From Jeotgalibacillus malaysiensis (GTDB lineage Bacteria; Bacillota; Bacilli; Bacillales; Jeotgalibacillaceae), in the NCBI GenBank assembly GCA_000818095.1, contig CP009416.1, forward strand, positions 2,774,501 to 2,838,500: a stretch of DNA of 64,000 bases. The letters run 5' to 3'. Under the pieces are notes generated by a model that was given only the letters and a program-made list of their open reading frames with translations, made no database searches and had not been told where the DNA came from. Of this stretch, positions 19,900 to 28,325 are shown piece by piece. The stretch's first letter is position 1, and each line of letters begins with the position of its first letter. Both the position numbers and the translations under genes were made by a program.

Positions 19900-21243
19900 T
19901 TATTTGATATATCTAACAGTACCGATATATGCTTTGCTCCAGTATGAGTTAGATAGGGATGTGATTTCCACTCCATTATTTCCTGAGTGGATAAATTGAT
20001 TATTGCCAATGTAAATACCTGCATGTGAAGCTCCTGCACGGTAAGTGCTGAACATGACAATATCTCCGACTTTCTTCGTGCTGACCTTTGTTCCCTGATT
20101 CCAAATGTCGATCGTTGTTCTTGGAAGGCTAAGGCCATTTTCTCTGAATACATAACCAAGGAATCCACTGCAGTCGAAGCCTGCTGGAGTAGTTCCTCCC
20201 CACTTATATGGTGTACCAATATATTTCTTAGCAGTTGTAACAATTTCAGACGCTACATCCGGTTTTGTCTGTACAACAGGTTTAGGTGCAGGTGGTGGCG
20301 GGTTAATAGAAGAAGTAGGGATAACTTGTTCTCCACCAATTACTGTAATATTATCAACTGATTTATCGTTTAATGTTTTCTTTACTGTTGAAGGCATTGA
20401 ATTCTGTCTTGTTAATACAACCGGCTGTGACTTATTTGCAGCATAGGTAGATCCAGTCAATGCATCTGCAAAAGCCTGACCAGTTGCAACAGTCGCTGTT
20501 TCCAGGCTGCTAGGGTAGAATGTTTCAATTACTTTTGTTGCTGTCTCATAACGATCTTTACCTGCAATCCTTTGAGGTGCCGGAAGCTGATTCACTACTG
20601 TGTCTGACACTGCTGCTGTTCCGCCTACTACATATGTAGATGACTTACCTTGCAATGCCGCCTTTACTGATGGATGAAGCTCATCAGGAGGCGTAAGTAA
20701 AATCGGGATCTGCTGCTCAGCTGCATATGATGCTATTGCTAGACTATCTGCAAAACTTGCACCACTTGCAACGACTGCTTTGCTCCCGCCGATTCGGTCT
20801 GCAATGTTAGCAGCTGTTTCATATCTATTATTTCCACTGATTCTCTCAACTTCAATTCCAAGTCCACCAAGCTGACGGTCAACAAAAGAGTTAATGACCG
20901 GATGTCCGCCAAGAACAATTGCTTTAGAAGGGTTTAGCCTTTTAATCTCGTAATACGCAGATGGTGATAATCGATCAGGAGTTGAAAGAATAATCGGTGC
21001 ATTCAGCTTATGAGCTAAAGGCGTTCCAGCAAGTGCATCTGGAAAATTCGTACCTACTGCGATGACTACTGCATCAGAACCCTTTGGAAAACTCTTTTTG
21101 GATACTTCAACAGCAGTTGCGTATCGATCTTCACCATATATTCTATTAATATCAAATGTTTCTGCCTGTGACTGGTTTACACTGAAAAAAGAACTGATGA
21201 CTAATACGAACAATGCTGCAAAAATAGTTTTTTTCATACCCAA
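19900..21243 (-). CDS. CWB2-repeat NlpC/P60 peptidoglycan endopeptidase
   Basis: 447 residues. The signal peptide is residues 1-27 (AALFVLVISSFFSV). Three CWB2 repeats occupy about residues 30-310 (RYATAVEVS, VLGGHPVIN, RYETAANIA, VVGGTAAVS, VIGGEQVIP). A proline linker PPPPAPKP leads to a C-terminal NlpC/P60 domain with catalytic Cys in GFDCSGFLGY and His in SHAGIYIGNNQFIHSG. The enzyme would cut stem peptides (gamma-D-Glu to diaminopimelate type). Binding module first and catalytic domain last is the reverse of the amidase at 9424-11655. The start is TTG 21243 after GGGAG; ATG 21237 is an alternative. Confidence 0.9.
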   Translation of the reverse strand: MGMKKTIFAALFVLVISSFFSVNQSQAETFDINRIYGEDRYATAVEVSKKSFPKGSDAVVIAVGTNFPDALAGTPLAHKLNAPIILSTPDRLSPSAYYEIKRLNPSKAIVLGGHPVINSFVDRQLGGLGIEVERISGNNRYETAANIADRIGGSKAVVASGASFADSLAIASYAAEQQIPILLTPPDELHPSVKAALQGKSSTYVVGGTAAVSDTVVNQLPAPQRIAGKDRYETATKVIETFYPSSLETATVATGQAFADALTGSTYAANKSQPVVLTRQNSMPSTVKKTLNDKSVDNITVIGGEQVIPTSSINPPPPAPKPVVQTKPDVASEIVTTAKKYIGTPYKWGGTTPAGFDCSGFLGYVFRENGLSLPRTTIDIWNQGTKVSTKKVGDIVMFSTYRAGASHAGIYIGNNQFIHSGNNGVEITSLSNSYWSKAYIGTVRYIK

Positions 21244-21412
21244 AAGTTGATCTCCCTTTCCAAATTCTTTCTCTCTATCTATGTATCTATAAATTAACTT
21301 TCATCATCGTAACATTTAAAATCCTACTTAATCATTACAGTTTAGTAACAAACCTTTATAATTTGATTACAGTATGAAATGGGGATAAATGACTAATTTC
21401 TAAAAAACATGA

Positions 21413-21446
21413 AAAACACCTGCTTTTAAAAAAGCAGGTGTTTTTT
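21413..21446 (-). terminator. Terminator after the 21474-22079 gene
   Basis: The stem AAAACACCTGCTT / AAGCAGGTGTTTT has U- or A-runs on both sides, so it could also stop plus-strand transcription. Confidence 0.8.
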
Positions 21447-21473
21447 GTTAAGTGGTTTTGTTAGTTAACTCAA

Positions 21474-22079
21474 TCACAGATAAATTGTTTCAGAGACCTT
21501 CTGAAAACATACTTCCTCGATTCTCCTCACACTCCATCTGACCGGCACTTTATCTGTCACCGGTAAAGGGTGGTCAACATAAAACTTATACATTTCTTTA
21601 AACCATTCGTATTTAAGCATTTGTTCTTTATATTCTCTCTCTAGCCCATGGATCCCCTCATCAATAGAGAGATATTTGGTAAAAAAATAATCATAATGTT
21701 TATCCAATAATTGATCCATTTGTTCAGTTACACTTTTTTTAGTAAGTCTTAAGATGAGATCCACGTCTTCCTCAGATTTTAAATCTCCCCTTAATACTTT
21801 TGCCAAAATCATACTTAAGCTTTTAATCATCTCTTTATAAAAAATTGTTTGTTTTAAAATCTCATACTTAAATGTATCTACATCTGGATATTTATATTTC
21901 TCAAGGTAAAGCTTTTCATCCAGTTTCGCTAAAAGCGTCTGCTTATTATAGCTCGAAGTTAATTCCTCAACCTGTTGTTCGATCTGATCAGAAAGTGCAA
22001 GCTTGATTGAGGAAATTTCATTTTGCAGGATGATGTCCGGTGAGTCTTCTTCAATATGCTTCTTTTTGAAAAATCTCAA
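21474..22079 (-). CDS. Uncharacterised charged protein
   Basis: About 201 residues from TTG 22079, 6-7 nt after a strong GGGAGG. A frame start at 22103 lies inside the terminator of the preceding gene and is rejected. There is no signal peptide. The sequence is Lys/Glu-rich with long helical stretches (SDQIEQQVEELTSSYNKQ, EYKEQMLKYEWFKEMYKF), suggesting a soluble alpha-helical or coiled-coil protein. I do not recognise the family. It lies directly behind the LysM-NlpC/P60 gene, separated from it by a terminator, so it may be expressed by read-through. Confidence 0.7.
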   Translation of the reverse strand: MRFFKKKHIEEDSPDIILQNEISSIKLALSDQIEQQVEELTSSYNKQTLLAKLDEKLYLEKYKYPDVDTFKYEILKQTIFYKEMIKSLSMILAKVLRGDLKSEEDVDLILRLTKKSVTEQMDQLLDKHYDYFFTKYLSIDEGIHGLEREYKEQMLKYEWFKEMYKFYVDHPLPVTDKVPVRWSVRRIEEVCFQKVSETIYL

Positions 22080-22101
22080 ACTGATACCTCCCGGTGGATA
22101 C

Positions 22102-22128
22102 AAAAAAAGCTGCCATAGCAGCTTTTTT
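22102..22128 (-). terminator. Terminator between the LysM hydrolase gene and the next gene
   Basis: The stem AAAAGCTGC / GCAGCTTTT is followed by U7 on the minus strand. It starts 5 bp after the hydrolase stop codon and ends just before the ribosome binding site of the next gene, so it could set their expression ratio. Confidence 0.75.
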
Positions 22129-22132
22129 GCTC

Positions 22133-23416
22133 TTACTTATAAAATCGTTTAAAGCTTTCAAACTTTGAATTCCAATACGAATTACTCAGACTTGTAATCT
22201 GTACCCCACCATCATTCGCATGAATGAACTGATTATTACCGAGGTAAATGCCAACGTGTGAAATACCCGCCTTATACGTATTTTCAAAGAATACAAGATC
22301 TCCCGGCACGGGATTACTCACATAATGAGATCTGGCGTGTTGTCCCTGGGCATTAGTGCGGGTAATATCATACCCCGCCTGCTTATAGACATAATAAATA
22401 TATCCGCTGCAGTCAAAACCGGATGGAGAAGCACCTCCCCATACATACGGAACCCCTAGAAAAGATTGCGCAATCGAAAGCAGCTGCCCTACATCTCCAC
22501 CTGAAGATGTATCATTACCTGGATTAGTCGTCTGAACAGGAGACGATGCTGATCCCCCATCACCTTTTACTTTAAGTGTCTGTCCGACGCGAATCAGATC
22601 AGATGACAAATTATTGATTTGTTTTAACTCACTGAGAGACATTTTATACGCAATTGCAATTTTGCCAAGTGTATCTCCGCTTTTAACAGTGTATGTACCA
22701 CTGGCAGTATTTACTGGTGGAGGACTTGCTTGCTGACCAGAGCCTGAAGAACCAGATGATCCAGCACTTGAAGTTCCATCCACTTTTAATTTCTGACCTG
22801 CATAAATTAAATGTCCGGAAAGATTATTCAGATCCATTAACTTTGTTACAGTAGTTTTATGATTATAAGCAATTTTTGAAAGGCTATCACCTGGTTTTAC
22901 TATGTAAGTCCCGATTGCAGTGTTTGTAGAGCCCGAATTAGAGCTTCCTGATCCACCCGATGTGCTTCCGCCATTATTGGCTGGAGAGCCGGAGCCTTTT
23001 GTCTTTAATGATTGTCCTGGAAAAATAATATGTCCCTGAATGTTATTTAGCGATCTAAGTTCCGATAAAGAAGTACCAGTTTTTTGTGCGATACCAGATA
23101 ACGTATCACCGGACTTCACCACATATACGGAAGTAGCAACAGTTGACTGTCCCTGATCCTGCGGTGGAGTAGACGTCTGTGGACTAGAAGACTCAGTTGA
23201 ACCACTTACTTTTAAAACCTGGTTCGGATGAATTAACTCTGAAGATAAATTATTCAGTTTCTTTAAGTGATCAACAGAAGTATTGAATTTATTCGCAATC
23301 TTCCATAGTGAATCACCACTGCTTACTTTGTGAGTACTCGCGTCAGCTTCAGACTGAAGACCAAAAAATGACGTTATAGCAGCAGATGCAGCAATAGTAT
23401 ACAATCGTTTCTTCAA
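22133..23416 (-). CDS. Four-LysM NlpC/P60 cell-wall endopeptidase
   Basis: 427 residues. The signal peptide is residues 1-26. Four LysM domains lie at about residues 27-70, 95-139, 168-212 and 238-282, each with the pattern GDTLxxIAxxxxxSxxxLxxLNN and separated by Ser/Gly-rich linkers. The C-terminal NlpC/P60 domain has Cys in GFDCSGYIYYV and His in SHVGIYLGNNQFIHA. It matches LytE/LytF/CwlS-type DL-endopeptidases, which bind glycan through LysM and act at septa or side walls. The start is TTG 23416 after AGGAGAG. It is divergent from the RNPP regulator gene at 23653. Confidence 0.92.
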   Translation of the reverse strand: MKKRLYTIAASAAITSFFGLQSEADASTHKVSSGDSLWKIANKFNTSVDHLKKLNNLSSELIHPNQVLKVSGSTESSSPQTSTPPQDQGQSTVATSVYVVKSGDTLSGIAQKTGTSLSELRSLNNIQGHIIFPGQSLKTKGSGSPANNGGSTSGGSGSSNSGSTNTAIGTYIVKPGDSLSKIAYNHKTTVTKLMDLNNLSGHLIYAGQKLKVDGTSSAGSSGSSGSGQQASPPPVNTASGTYTVKSGDTLGKIAIAYKMSLSELKQINNLSSDLIRVGQTLKVKGDGGSASSPVQTTNPGNDTSSGGDVGQLLSIAQSFLGVPYVWGGASPSGFDCSGYIYYVYKQAGYDITRTNAQGQHARSHYVSNPVPGDLVFFENTYKAGISHVGIYLGNNQFIHANDGGVQITSLSNSYWNSKFESFKRFYK

Positions 23417-23652
23417 AAGACCACTCTCCTACTCTCAATCTGATGATTTAGCTTCCAGTGAATGAAGTTAACTATACTTCTTATCTTTCTATCCCTACTT
23501 AAATGTTCTAAAATAGAATACACTAGGTTGTCTGAATTTTCTACTATAAAACGAATTTTTTCTTAATTTTTTAGTTCTTTCTGGCTTTTTTAAGTTAATG
23601 CATGACAAAATAACTATTAATCAGACTAATTTCTCAATTTGAGGTGTTGTAA

Positions 23653-24912
23653 ATGAATGTAGGTTCAATCATTAAATATTACCGCACGAAACGTGGATTA
23701 ACACAGGGGGAACTTGCTGAAGGGATTTGCTCAACCTCCCATTTGAGTAAAATCGAAACGAATATGTATACAGCTAATGAAGAGACTGTGAACTTGCTGC
23801 TTTCAAAACTTGGACTGCAGTTAAGAGATATAACTGGTGATCTAGAAGAAATAAAGGAACTGCTGGACTCATTTATTCATGCGATTTTTATGCAAGATAA
23901 AGAATCCGTAGAAGAATTATTTGAAGAGCTGCTTCAAAAAGAAGATTATATAGAAACCAGTGATTTTGTAAATCTTTATCATCTATATAAATTCAGATAT
24001 TATCTGTTAAAAGATGACTACAGACAAATTCAGGACTCATTAAATATTTTAAAAAGAATAAAGAATACATTTGACCCGGTAGAGCAGAATATATTCTTAT
24101 ACTTTAGAGCTGTACACTTTAATGTTACAGAAAAATTTGAAGAAGGTGTTAAGGCTATAAATGAATTTCTTGAAAATCCTCTCCCTGTCGGCAGGATGTG
24201 GGTAGGAGAAGCCTGCTATCTACTTTCTCATCTTCATACAACATTAAATCAGAATGAAGCTGCTTTAACTTTCAGCAAAAAAGCATATGATATCTTTCTA
24301 AGTGAATCCAACTTCACAAGGCAATTGCATTCTCAAATGATTATGGGCATTAGTTATATGAGATTATACCTTTACTCTGAAGCATTGAACGTTTATAAAA
24401 CTCTGCTCCGGAATACTCGAATATTCTTTTATAAAACGCTTTATCCCGGTGCATTAAATAACTACGCCCGATGCCAATACTTGTTGAAAGACTATGCAAA
24501 ATCATGTAAATCTGCAGAGAAAGCACTTGATCTTTTTGAGCCTTTTTCATACGAGTATGGAGCTGCTCTTCTAATTTGGCTTGAAAGTAAAGTGAAATTA
24601 AATCAAATTGATAAGCAATGGCACACTAGAATGTTGTTATTAAAAGAGGTTGATACAATAATTGGAAACAAATACTTTTTTCACCATGCTAATTTTCTTG
24701 AAAAGTACGAATTTTCCCAATACGAAGGGATTAAATATGCTGTAAAATGGTTGTATCCCCACCTTCTCAAGCTGAAAAGTTATGGAGATGCCCAGGAAGT
24801 ACTTGAATTGATCATTGACTATTATGATTCTGTCAATGATACAGAGAAGCTCAATTACTACTATGGTCAATGGAGAATACTAATCGCAAGGGAGAGAAAC
24901 TTCTATGTCTGA
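23653..24912 (+). CDS. RNPP-type quorum-sensing regulator (HTH plus TPR repeats), NprR/PlcR-like
   Basis: 419 residues. Residues 1-60 form an HTH_3 DNA-binding domain (IIKYYRTKRGLTQGELAE, STSHLSKIE). The remainder is a chain of TPR-like helix pairs, for example GEACYLLSHLHTTLNQNEAA and ALNNYARCQYLLKDYAKSC. Size and layout match RNPP regulators such as NprR (about 420 residues), which are switched by an imported oligopeptide bound in the TPR domain. The diagnostic feature is an overlapping small gene for an exported pro-peptide at its 3' end (24905-25066). GAGGTG precedes the ATG by 6 nt. The targets are unknown; the divergent LysM hydrolase gene is one candidate. Confidence 0.85.
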   Translation: MNVGSIIKYYRTKRGLTQGELAEGICSTSHLSKIETNMYTANEETVNLLLSKLGLQLRDITGDLEEIKELLDSFIHAIFMQDKESVEELFEELLQKEDYIETSDFVNLYHLYKFRYYLLKDDYRQIQDSLNILKRIKNTFDPVEQNIFLYFRAVHFNVTEKFEEGVKAINEFLENPLPVGRMWVGEACYLLSHLHTTLNQNEAALTFSKKAYDIFLSESNFTRQLHSQMIMGISYMRLYLYSEALNVYKTLLRNTRIFFYKTLYPGALNNYARCQYLLKDYAKSCKSAEKALDLFEPFSYEYGAALLIWLESKVKLNQIDKQWHTRMLLLKEVDTIIGNKYFFHHANFLEKYEFSQYEGIKYAVKWLYPHLLKLKSYGDAQEVLELIIDYYDSVNDTEKLNYYYGQWRILIARERNFYV

Positions 24913-25066
24913 ATTAAAAAAGTTTGCAGCCGCATTTTTGGTGACAATTTCAATAACAAGTCTTACTCAACCCTTTACTACAAACGTAGAACACACGTCT
25001 CAAATAGCTTTTGGAGATGAAGTAACCACAGATGGAAGAGATAGAGTAGTGATGCCCCCAGTGTGA
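24905..25066 (+). CDS. Probable signalling pro-peptide of the RNPP regulator (Phr/NprX/PapR-like)
   Basis: 53 codons. The ATG overlaps the last 8 bp of the regulator gene (TATGTCTGA), with GGGAGAG as ribosome binding site 9 nt upstream. The N-terminus is Lys-Lys followed by a hydrophobic segment (FAAAFLVTISITSL), an export signal. The rest is polar and ends in DRVVMPPV. This is the classical layout of RNPP cognate peptides: a short secreted precursor directly 3' of the receptor, with the active oligopeptide at or near the C-terminus. The mature sequence cannot be fixed by eye; the last 5-8 residues are my guess. Most automatic annotations would miss it. Confidence 0.8.
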   Translation: MSELKKFAAAFLVTISITSLTQPFTTNVEHTSQIAFGDEVTTDGRDRVVMPPV

Positions 25067-25160
25067 TCCCAAATAATGTAATTCGTTTTTTCCCAATAGA
25101 CTTTTATCTACATTTATACTAAAATAAGATTATGAAATGACCCAGCAATACCCTCTCATT

Positions 25161-25193
25161 TGGCCGTTCTGCTAAGCAGAACGGCACTTTTTT
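25161..25193 (+). terminator. Terminator after the quorum-sensing cassette
   Basis: The stem GCCGTTCTGC / GCAGAACGGC is followed by six T at 25188-25193. Together with the next terminator it fills the 341-bp gap up to 25407; nothing else was seen there. Confidence 0.85.
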
Positions 25194-25346
25194 ATTTTCA
25201 AGTCATATTTTGCATGATTATTTGCTTTGAAAATACTTTTTTAAAAAAACATTATCAAATTTTGTCGTTTTTCTGCGAATTTTCCCGAATTCATTTCTGA
25301 TCATAAAACTAAGCTATTTTATTTGAACTATGGTATCAAAAATCGC

Positions 25347-25383
25347 AAAAGACCCTTTCGTAATATGTACGAAAGGGTCTTTT
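25347..25383 (-). terminator. Terminator after the IDEAL-domain gene
   Basis: The stem AAAAGACCCTTTCGTA / TACGAAAGGGTCTTTT is perfect over 16 bp. Confidence 0.85.
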
Positions 25384-25407
25384 AATTCAAAATAGGATTC
25401 ATGGACA

Positions 25408-25866
25408 TTACTGAGTAGCCTCCTCAAGCTTCAATCTATCTGTTAACATCATGAACATATCGCGGTCTCCTTCAGTCAGCGCTTTATCAATTAAACGGTA
25501 TAGATTCTGCATCTCCAATTGAACAATTTCTTCATTCATCGTCTGCTCCTCCTCCTGCGCCTTTATCTGATCCACATAAAACTGGGAAACAGATTTCAGG
25601 TGATCTAACAAATCAGAAATCTGCATTAATTGAAATAAAGGTATTCTGAATATCCTGGTTCCCCGTTGAAATACAAATATATCCGTCAAATTTTCTACCT
25701 GTTTCGTTTTTAGATTTATTCTGATTTCATTCGATTCAACGGGAATGAATTGGTATACTTCCTGATCTTTCATGACTGAAAAATACTGATACGCGAAAAC
25801 CAATCTTAATTCATGGCCTTCTTGCAGTATATAAAAGGGTTTCATCATCTTCACAGTAAGCAGCAT
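25408..25866 (-). CDS. IDEAL-domain protein
   Basis: 152 residues. The C-terminal 40 residues (QNLYRLIDKALTEGDRDMFM) match the short IDEAL domain (PF08858) found in several small Bacillales proteins. The N-terminal about 100 residues (FYILQEGHELRLVFAYQYF...) form a beta-rich domain I cannot name. The start ATG 25866 follows AGGAGGGGAG. No export signal is seen, so it is probably a cytoplasmic adaptor or regulator, as inferred for other IDEAL proteins. Confidence 0.75.
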   Translation of the reverse strand: MLLTVKMMKPFYILQEGHELRLVFAYQYFSVMKDQEVYQFIPVESNEIRINLKTKQVENLTDIFVFQRGTRIFRIPLFQLMQISDLLDHLKSVSQFYVDQIKAQEEEQTMNEEIVQLEMQNLYRLIDKALTEGDRDMFMMLTDRLKLEEATQ

Positions 25867-26011
25867 ATCTCTCCCCTCCTATTCATTATTTTTGAATATT
25901 CAGTACTTTAACATTATTATCGTATATTTCGGCTGAAATATAAAGCATAAATGTTTTTAAAGTATTTAAATGTGAACGAAAAATGAAGTACCCCCCACTT
26001 TAAACTATAAC

Positions 26012-26053
26012 AAAAAACTGACATTACATTTAAATCACGTAATGTCAGCTTTT
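26012..26053 (-). terminator. Terminator overlapping the end of the 26045-26929 gene
   Basis: The stem AACTGACATTAC / GTAATGTCAGCTT is followed by a U-run on the minus strand; the right arm runs into the stop region. Confidence 0.75.
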
Positions 26054-26929
26054 AAAAGCATTTAACTGATCCTCAGCCCAGTCAATACCTTCTTTTTCTA
26101 TTTGATAATGAATTTTATTATACCACTTTATTTTTTTGGTAAGCGGCCTCGTTCTGCTTAATCCAAGATGTACGGAACGCGGGAGTCCATCATAACCATA
26201 AATTTTAACCATTAATAAATACATAAAGTTAGGACGTATGGCAGTCGCAACATTTTTGAGTTTCAACATAAACATCATAATCAAAATTCGTTCTTCCATT
26301 ACTTCAAATTGTTTCAAAAACAAATGATCCTTATTTGAAAGTTGATTATAAAAATTTTCAAGTTGTTCTTTTTGTTCAGGGTCTTCAAATCCATTGTCAT
26401 CTACTGCTTTATGGTCGATCTTCACCTGGCGATCAATAAAATCCATCCCATCGTTAGTGACAATATATGCTTTTAACCCTTTAACTTTGCCAATTTCTTT
26501 CATAAAACCTTTTCTCACACATTGATTAATAGATAAATGAATATTTTGCGGCTGCTTAATTCCTGCCTTGATATAGGTTTCCCTCAGTTTTTTTGCAGTC
26601 AAAAAATTTTCTTCCTGATTTACAATATAACAGGCTATACCCAGACAGTAGATCCATTCAATTCTGGTACCTAACGTTTCCACATATGTTCTTAATTCAG
26701 TATCAATCTCAATCTTTTCAAATTTATTAGAAAAAATCTCCTGAATGCCTTCAGAGGCCTTTCTATTTACTTTGAAATCAAGATTAATTGATCGATTTTC
26801 CTGATCCTTTGCTTCTTTTAGTTGATCCATTACTAAATAGAGGTGTTCTATGATTTTCTTTTCATTTCCTTTTATTTCATATTTTAAATCGCTGTAGTAC
26901 ATTGAAAGAAACCAGTCATTTTTTTCCAC
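26045..26929 (-). CDS. Uncharacterised protein, paralogue of 34826-35704
   Basis: 294 residues starting at GTG after GAGGTG. It shares two blocks with the gene at 34826. One is the helix-turn-helix-like stretch TAKKLRETYIKAG...NIHLSINQCVRKGFM. The other is the C-terminal LSRTRPLTKKIKWYNKIHYQI. The N-terminal 40 residues (YYSDLKYEIKGNEKKIIEHL) are also alike in both. The two blocks look like winged-helix or Swi-type folds (alternating helices, charged, ending in a beta hairpin), suggesting a nucleic-acid or protein-binding protein. No known family was recognised. Confidence 0.7.
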   Translation of the reverse strand: MEKNDWFLSMYYSDLKYEIKGNEKKIIEHLYLVMDQLKEAKDQENRSINLDFKVNRKASEGIQEIFSNKFEKIEIDTELRTYVETLGTRIEWIYCLGIACYIVNQEENFLTAKKLRETYIKAGIKQPQNIHLSINQCVRKGFMKEIGKVKGLKAYIVTNDGMDFIDRQVKIDHKAVDDNGFEDPEQKEQLENFYNQLSNKDHLFLKQFEVMEERILIMMFMLKLKNVATAIRPNFMYLLMVKIYGYDGLPRSVHLGLSRTRPLTKKIKWYNKIHYQIEKEGIDWAEDQLNAFKS

Positions 26930-27155
26930 CCTGACACCTCCACTAATCCTAAAGTAGTTAAATAGTCGTATCTTATCTTATTATAATAGTATATTTTTTC
27001 CTTACTATCAACTAAAAAGCTACTAATAATGCATAATTTCTGAATATCTTATATATTTTAGTGATTATTTCTTTTTTTAGAATTTTTTCTATTGTTTGAG
27101 TATATGTACCTAAAATGTGGTAAGATAATTAAAATTTATTACTAAAGGGGCAGAG

Positions 27156-28253
27156 ATGATGATCAGCAGTTTTTTTGTAAATATCTCAATTATGATCTCC
27201 TTTACATTTCTATGGCACCAACTCTTTAAGAAGAATCAACTCACATTAAAATCTGGGTACAAACTTAAAATGATTGATGGAATAATAGCAGGTATCTTTG
27301 GCATTTTACTTATGCATTATAGTTTAACTATTAATACGATTACAATTCTGGATTTGAGACACATTGCTATTGCGATGGTAGCCTTTTATGGCGGCATCAT
27401 TCCAGCAGTAATTGCATCAGTAATAATCATCATGGGACGGTATGTGATTGATATCAATTTCTCATCACATGTTGCTTTGGTGATGATCCTGCTCATTGGT
27501 ACAGGAACAGGGCTCATCAGTCAGTATTTGAGACTTAGCACATGGAAAAAATGGACAGTGCTACTGCTATATTCACAGGTAATTTTCACTTCAGCATTCG
27601 TGTTTGTTTCTCCTGACAAATCAGAAATTGTAATTCCCGCTATTCTGCATGCTTTCAGTTCAATTGCGGGCGGCTATTTAGTAATCTATTTCGCACTTTA
27701 TATCAGAAATTCAACTGAAGCATTCTATCAGCTTCAGCAAACTTCTTATAAAGATCATCTTACCGGTCTATACAACGTCCGGGCTTACGATCATTTCTTT
27801 AATGAGTTCAGTGAGAATAACAAGCAACTGAGGCAACACTTTTCTCTATTGATTATTGATGTAGATTTCTTTAAGAAAATTAATGATGCATACGGTCATC
27901 AGGCCGGAGACGAAATATTAATCAAGCTCGCACAATTGATTAATAAAGAGGCAGGACAGCGAGGAAAAGTTTTTCGTAAAGGTGGAGAAGAATTTACTGT
28001 ATTGCTGAATCAATGCTCCTACTCAGAATCCGTTGAAATTGCACACAGGCTGCAGAAAACAATTTCAAAACATAAGTTTTACATTAATAACGCCGAAAAA
28101 ATTTCTATCACCATTTCAATCGGTATTTCCTCAACTGAGCGTGAAAAGACAGAACATTTATTTGAAAGTGCAGACCATGCACTTTATATAGCTAAAAAAT
28201 CCGGCAGGAATCAGGTCTGTGAATACGACACACTTACCGATAAACATTATTAG
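27156..28253 (+). CDS. Membrane diguanylate cyclase (5TM sensor plus GGDEF)
   Basis: 365 residues. Residues 1-195 contain about six transmembrane segments resembling the 5TMR_LYT sensor domain, for example GIIPAVIASVIIIMGRYV and LVMILLIGTGTGLIS. Residues 205-360 are a GGDEF domain with active-site motif GGEEF (RKGGEEFTVLL) and the start signature DHLTGLYNVRAYDHF. It makes cyclic di-GMP from two GTP. No RxxD inhibitory site is visible five residues before GGEEF (the sequence there is QRGKVF), so product inhibition at that site is unlikely. The ribosome binding site GGGGCAG precedes ATG ATG. Confidence 0.88.
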   Translation: MMISSFFVNISIMISFTFLWHQLFKKNQLTLKSGYKLKMIDGIIAGIFGILLMHYSLTINTITILDLRHIAIAMVAFYGGIIPAVIASVIIIMGRYVIDINFSSHVALVMILLIGTGTGLISQYLRLSTWKKWTVLLLYSQVIFTSAFVFVSPDKSEIVIPAILHAFSSIAGGYLVIYFALYIRNSTEAFYQLQQTSYKDHLTGLYNVRAYDHFFNEFSENNKQLRQHFSLLIIDVDFFKKINDAYGHQAGDEILIKLAQLINKEAGQRGKVFRKGGEEFTVLLNQCSYSESVEIAHRLQKTISKHKFYINNAEKISITISIGISSTEREKTEHLFESADHALYIAKKSGRNQVCEYDTLTDKHY

Positions 28254-28273
28254 CGGTACTGATTTCTCAATTA

Positions 28274-28320
28274 AAAAGGAAGAAACGCATGTACTTAATT
28301 CATGCGTCTCTTCCTTTTCA
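28274..28320. terminator. Bidirectional terminator between the diguanylate cyclase gene and serA
   Basis: The inverted repeat AAAAGGAAGAAACGCATG / CATGCGTCTCTTCCTTTT lies between two convergent genes, with A- and T-runs at both ends. Confidence 0.8.
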
Positions 28321-28325
28321 TTTTA

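Noticed and set aside
22080-22103. Upstream start of the 21474 gene
   Set aside because: It lies inside the terminator hairpin of the preceding gene; GGGAGG points to TTG 22079.
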